Below, piece by piece: positions 61,613 to 64,000 of a stretch of 64,000 bases of DNA (position 1 is its first letter; each line of letters begins with the position of its first letter). The DNA comes from Pseudomonas sp. B21-023 (GTDB lineage: Bacteria > Pseudomonadota > Gammaproteobacteria > Pseudomonadales > Pseudomonadaceae), in contig NZ_CP087190.1 of the NCBI RefSeq assembly GCF_024749165.1, positions 1,262,001 through 1,326,000 on the forward strand. Reading direction: 5' to 3'. The notes below the pieces were generated by a model. The model ran no database searches. It was not told the DNA's origin and saw only the letters and a list, made by a program, of their open reading frames with translations. The position numbers and the translations under genes are program-made.

Positions 61613-64000
61613 ATGTCACCGCACCAGCCGCCGAAAGGCTCCATCGATAGCCTGATTGCCCAGAACCTGCCCCGATGGCTAGTCGACCACGCGCAACCGG
61701 AAAGGCTCGATGCGTTACGTAACGCCCTGCGCCGACAGGCGAACTGCAATGCTCGGCTTGGCCCGATCCTCCAGGCCATCCCTTCTCTGCAGGCCTACAC
61801 AGCAGCGTTGCTCACAACGAAACTGCGCAACAGCGGCATCAGCAACCCGGATGTGAACAGCTGCAAGGTGCGGATCTCGAAGCGGTTGTTGCTGCCCAGC
61901 GCTTCGCCTGTTCTGCTGCGGCCAACCTATGTTCGTCGCTCCGGGCGATCTTTGCTGGCGGCGGCGCTGCATAACTATCATCGCAAGGAAACGCGCCCCG
62001 GGCACATGCTCAAGGGTGAACTGGTCGATGGCGACGGCAAACGCCTGCCAATGAGCTTCCATGCGTTTGCCTCGGCGTGTCGTGAAATAGATGCCGGTGG
62101 CAAGTATCAGGCGTTGCTCACCCACCACCTGCAGCCTGAGGATGGCCCCCAGGATGAGCCGGGCCAGGCCATCGCTCGCTTGCACGGGCAGTTCGAGGGG
62201 AGTTTCAGGGCCAATTTCGAGGTGGCGATGCGGGTTGCTGCGTTCAAAGGCGAAATTGACGAGCGCACGTATTGGTTGCTGTTGCCGCTTATCGCCGAAA
62301 AAACGGTGGTGCCTGTGCTGGTTGGCGCTGTTGTACCCCGACAGTTGTACCTGCTGGGCCGCCCCATTCAAGGTGTACTGACGCTGGAAATGCGCCCTTC
62401 GGCGGATGGCGCAGTAGAGTCGGTGGTGCTTTGGATACCCGGTGACCCACTTGAGCCTGTCTCCCAACACGTCAGCTGGGACGCACTCGACACCTACCTC
62501 GGAAAACGTTTTCGCAAGCCGGCATATCGGCGCTTTTTCGCACGCTTCATTACCGAGCGAGAGCGGGTCAATTTCTATCGCGTATTGAACGAACGGGTCG
62601 CACAGGCGCATGCGGCCGGGGTTGAACTTGACGCTCGTTCTGCAACGATCACTGATGCGCCGTTCGCACACCTGCGCCGGCAATTCATCGCCAAGGTCAG
62701 GGACGACGCCAAAGTGCTCGCCGTGCCCACCGATGTCGAGGATGATGAAGACCGCGAAGCGCGCATGCGGGGCTACAAAGAACTGGGTATGGACTTGCTG
62801 AACGTGGCGGGGTTCTTCGTGCCAGTGCTGGGTGAAGTGTTGCTGGTAGCCAATGCGGTACAGCTGGCTGATGAAGTGTATGAAGGGTACCAAGATTGGC
62901 GCATCGGGGATCGCGAAGGGGCGTTGAACCACCTGTTCAACGTTGCCGAAAACGTTGTGGTAGGCGGGATGATCGCCGCCGGCAGCCACATCGCCCTGCG
63001 CGCCCTGGAGCGTGTGGCCTTCGTGGATGACCTGGCGCCGGTGCGCCACGCTGCTGGCAAGGTCAAGCTCATGGCCACGGATCTGTCAGGTTACGATGCC
63101 CAACCGTTGCGTGGCGTCGGCGCGCAGGAATGGCTCTGGCACCTTGATGAGGGGGGTTACAGGGTGATGGAGGATCCGCACGATGGCCGCTCCAGGATCC
63201 TGCACCCTCGCCGTCCCAGTGCCTACCGGCCGGTGATCGAACAGAACGGAGCCGGCGGCTGGCGTCATGAACTCGAAGCTCCCCAGGGCTGGGAAGGGCG
63301 GGCCAATCTGGTCCGCCGCTTGAGTACACCGCTGGCAGAGCTACCGGCGCAGGCTTGTGATTACCTGCTGCAGGTGACAGGGCTGAGTGAAGCACAGGTT
63401 CGCCGTTTGCATGTCGAACACACCGGCGCACCTGCACGGTTGCTCGATGCCCTGGAGCTTTATCAGGCACATGAGCGCCACCCGGACTACAGCGCACCAC
63501 AACTGGCGCAACACGTTGCTGCCCGGCAAGTACGGCCCAACGGCATCGAGCGGCTGTTGCAGCGCACTTTCCCAGGCCTGTCGGCACGCTGTACGCATGA
63601 GCTGCTGCAGCACTGCAGCGGGGCGCAGCTCGATACTCTCAGCGCCATGCAGCGGATTCCTTTGGCGGTGGCCGAGCGTGCACGGTGGTCACTGCGCGAG
63701 AGCCGTCTGGACAGGGCATGCGCTGGCTTGCGTCTGCCGCGTTGCGTCAATCCCGACACTGAACGCCTGGCCTTGGGCTTACTGAAGCGTCAAGTGAATT
63801 GGCCGGACGACTTACGCATCGAAGTGCGCGACGCTAGCCCTGGTGGGCGATACTTGGCCGGCATGGGCGCCGAGGCTGCGCAGGACGTACGGTGTATCGT
63901 ACGCCGCAGCGACGGCTACCACTATGCCGGCCAAAACACGACCGGTTCATATCTTGCGGCGTTGTTGGCTGCTCTGGATGAGACGCAGACAGCCGATCTT
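61613..64000 (+). CDS. DUF6543 (dermonecrotic-toxin-domain-like) protein, 5' part, candidate effector
   Basis: Open from the ATG at 61613 to the right edge (796 codons, no stop). GGAG lies about 10 bases upstream and an in-frame stop at 61580 fixes the start. The N-terminal third has the DUF6543 patterns SLLAAALHNYHRKETRPG and ASACREIDAGGKYQALL. A hydrophobic hairpin at about residues 392-466 (VAGFFVPVLGEVLLVANAVQLADEVY...DWRIGDREGALNH) is followed by a linker and then several helical segments. In Pseudomonas relatives I recall, this domain is often followed by leucine-rich repeats and a NEL ubiquitin-ligase domain; that part would lie outside the window. Divergent from aatJ. Toxic role is inference. 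Confidence 0.78.
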   Translation, partial: MSPHQPPKGSIDSLIAQNLPRWLVDHAQPERLDALRNALRRQANCNARLGPILQAIPSLQAYTAALLTTKLRNSGISNPDVNSCKVRISKRLLLPSASPVLLRPTYVRRSGRSLLAAALHNYHRKETRPGHMLKGELVDGDGKRLPMSFHAFASACREIDAGGKYQALLTHHLQPEDGPQDEPGQAIARLHGQFEGSFRANFEVAMRVAAFKGEIDERTYWLLLPLIAEKTVVPVLVGAVVPRQLYLLGRPIQGVLTLEMRPSADGAVESVVLWIPGDPLEPVSQHVSWDALDTYLGKRFRKPAYRRFFARFITERERVNFYRVLNERVAQAHAAGVELDARSATITDAPFAHLRRQFIAKVRDDAKVLAVPTDVEDDEDREARMRGYKELGMDLLNVAGFFVPVLGEVLLVANAVQLADEVYEGYQDWRIGDREGALNHLFNVAENVVVGGMIAAGSHIALRALERVAFVDDLAPVRHAAGKVKLMATDLSGYDAQPLRGVGAQEWLWHLDEGGYRVMEDPHDGRSRILHPRRPSAYRPVIEQNGAGGWRHELEAPQGWEGRANLVRRLSTPLAELPAQACDYLLQVTGLSEAQVRRLHVEHTGAPARLLDALELYQAHERHPDYSAPQLAQHVAARQVRPNGIERLLQRTFPGLSARCTHELLQHCSGAQLDTLSAMQRIPLAVAERARWSLRESRLDRACAGLRLPRCVNPDTERLALGLLKRQVNWPDDLRIEVRDASPGGRYLAGMGAEAAQDVRCIVRRSDGYHYAGQNTTGSYLAALLAALDETQTADL

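Overview
The window looks like chromosome from a Pseudomonas of the P. putida group (P. entomophila or P. mosselii type). This rests on protein-level recognition, high-GC codon use, several families of P. putida-type REP palindromes, and a complete AauRS-AatJQMP acidic amino acid system. No rRNA, tRNA, CRISPR array, insertion sequence or prophage was seen.

Positions 1-13900 are a dense, mostly plus-strand housekeeping block: the tilS end, pyrG, kdsA, eno, ftsB, ispD, then a divergent LysR gene facing the formaldehyde-detoxification pair frmA-fghA, then ispF-truD-surE-pcm-nlpD-rpoS. Translational overlaps tie ftsB-ispD and ispF-truD-surE-pcm together. Positions 13900-31600 hold two DUF4398-type lipoproteins and a small conserved gene on the minus strand. 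They are followed by ppc, adk, tsaB, several conserved genes of unclear role, rsmJ, prfB (with its programmed frameshift), lysS, a TetR regulator, a DUF1704/MATCAP-like metallopeptidase and a lipoprotein alpha/beta hydrolase.

Positions 31600-47700 are more mixed. They contain a PadR plus siderophore-interacting-protein pair resembling YqjI/YqjH with striking operator-like repeats, a divergent class A penicillin-binding protein, a ProY/HutT-like permease, an AT-richer GT39-type glycosyltransferase, an FMN-binding glutamate-synthase-like protein, a cysteine-free L31 (rpmE2) behind a Zur-like box, a long Lhr helicase, a NUDIX hydrolase and MetR. Positions 47800-64000 are bracketed by two very large genes, at 47807-53197 and 61613 to the window end, that I assign to the DUF6543 ('dermonecrotic toxin domain') family of Pseudomonas effector-like proteins. 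Between them lie an exported alpha/beta hydrolase, glpM and the aau/aat locus. Upstream of aatJ there is a near-consensus sigma-54 promoter with two upstream dyads.

The most promising lead for something little described is the DUF6543 pair. Next come the PadR/SIP operator and the DUF1704 peptidase. Family names are from memory of the families; no database search was possible.
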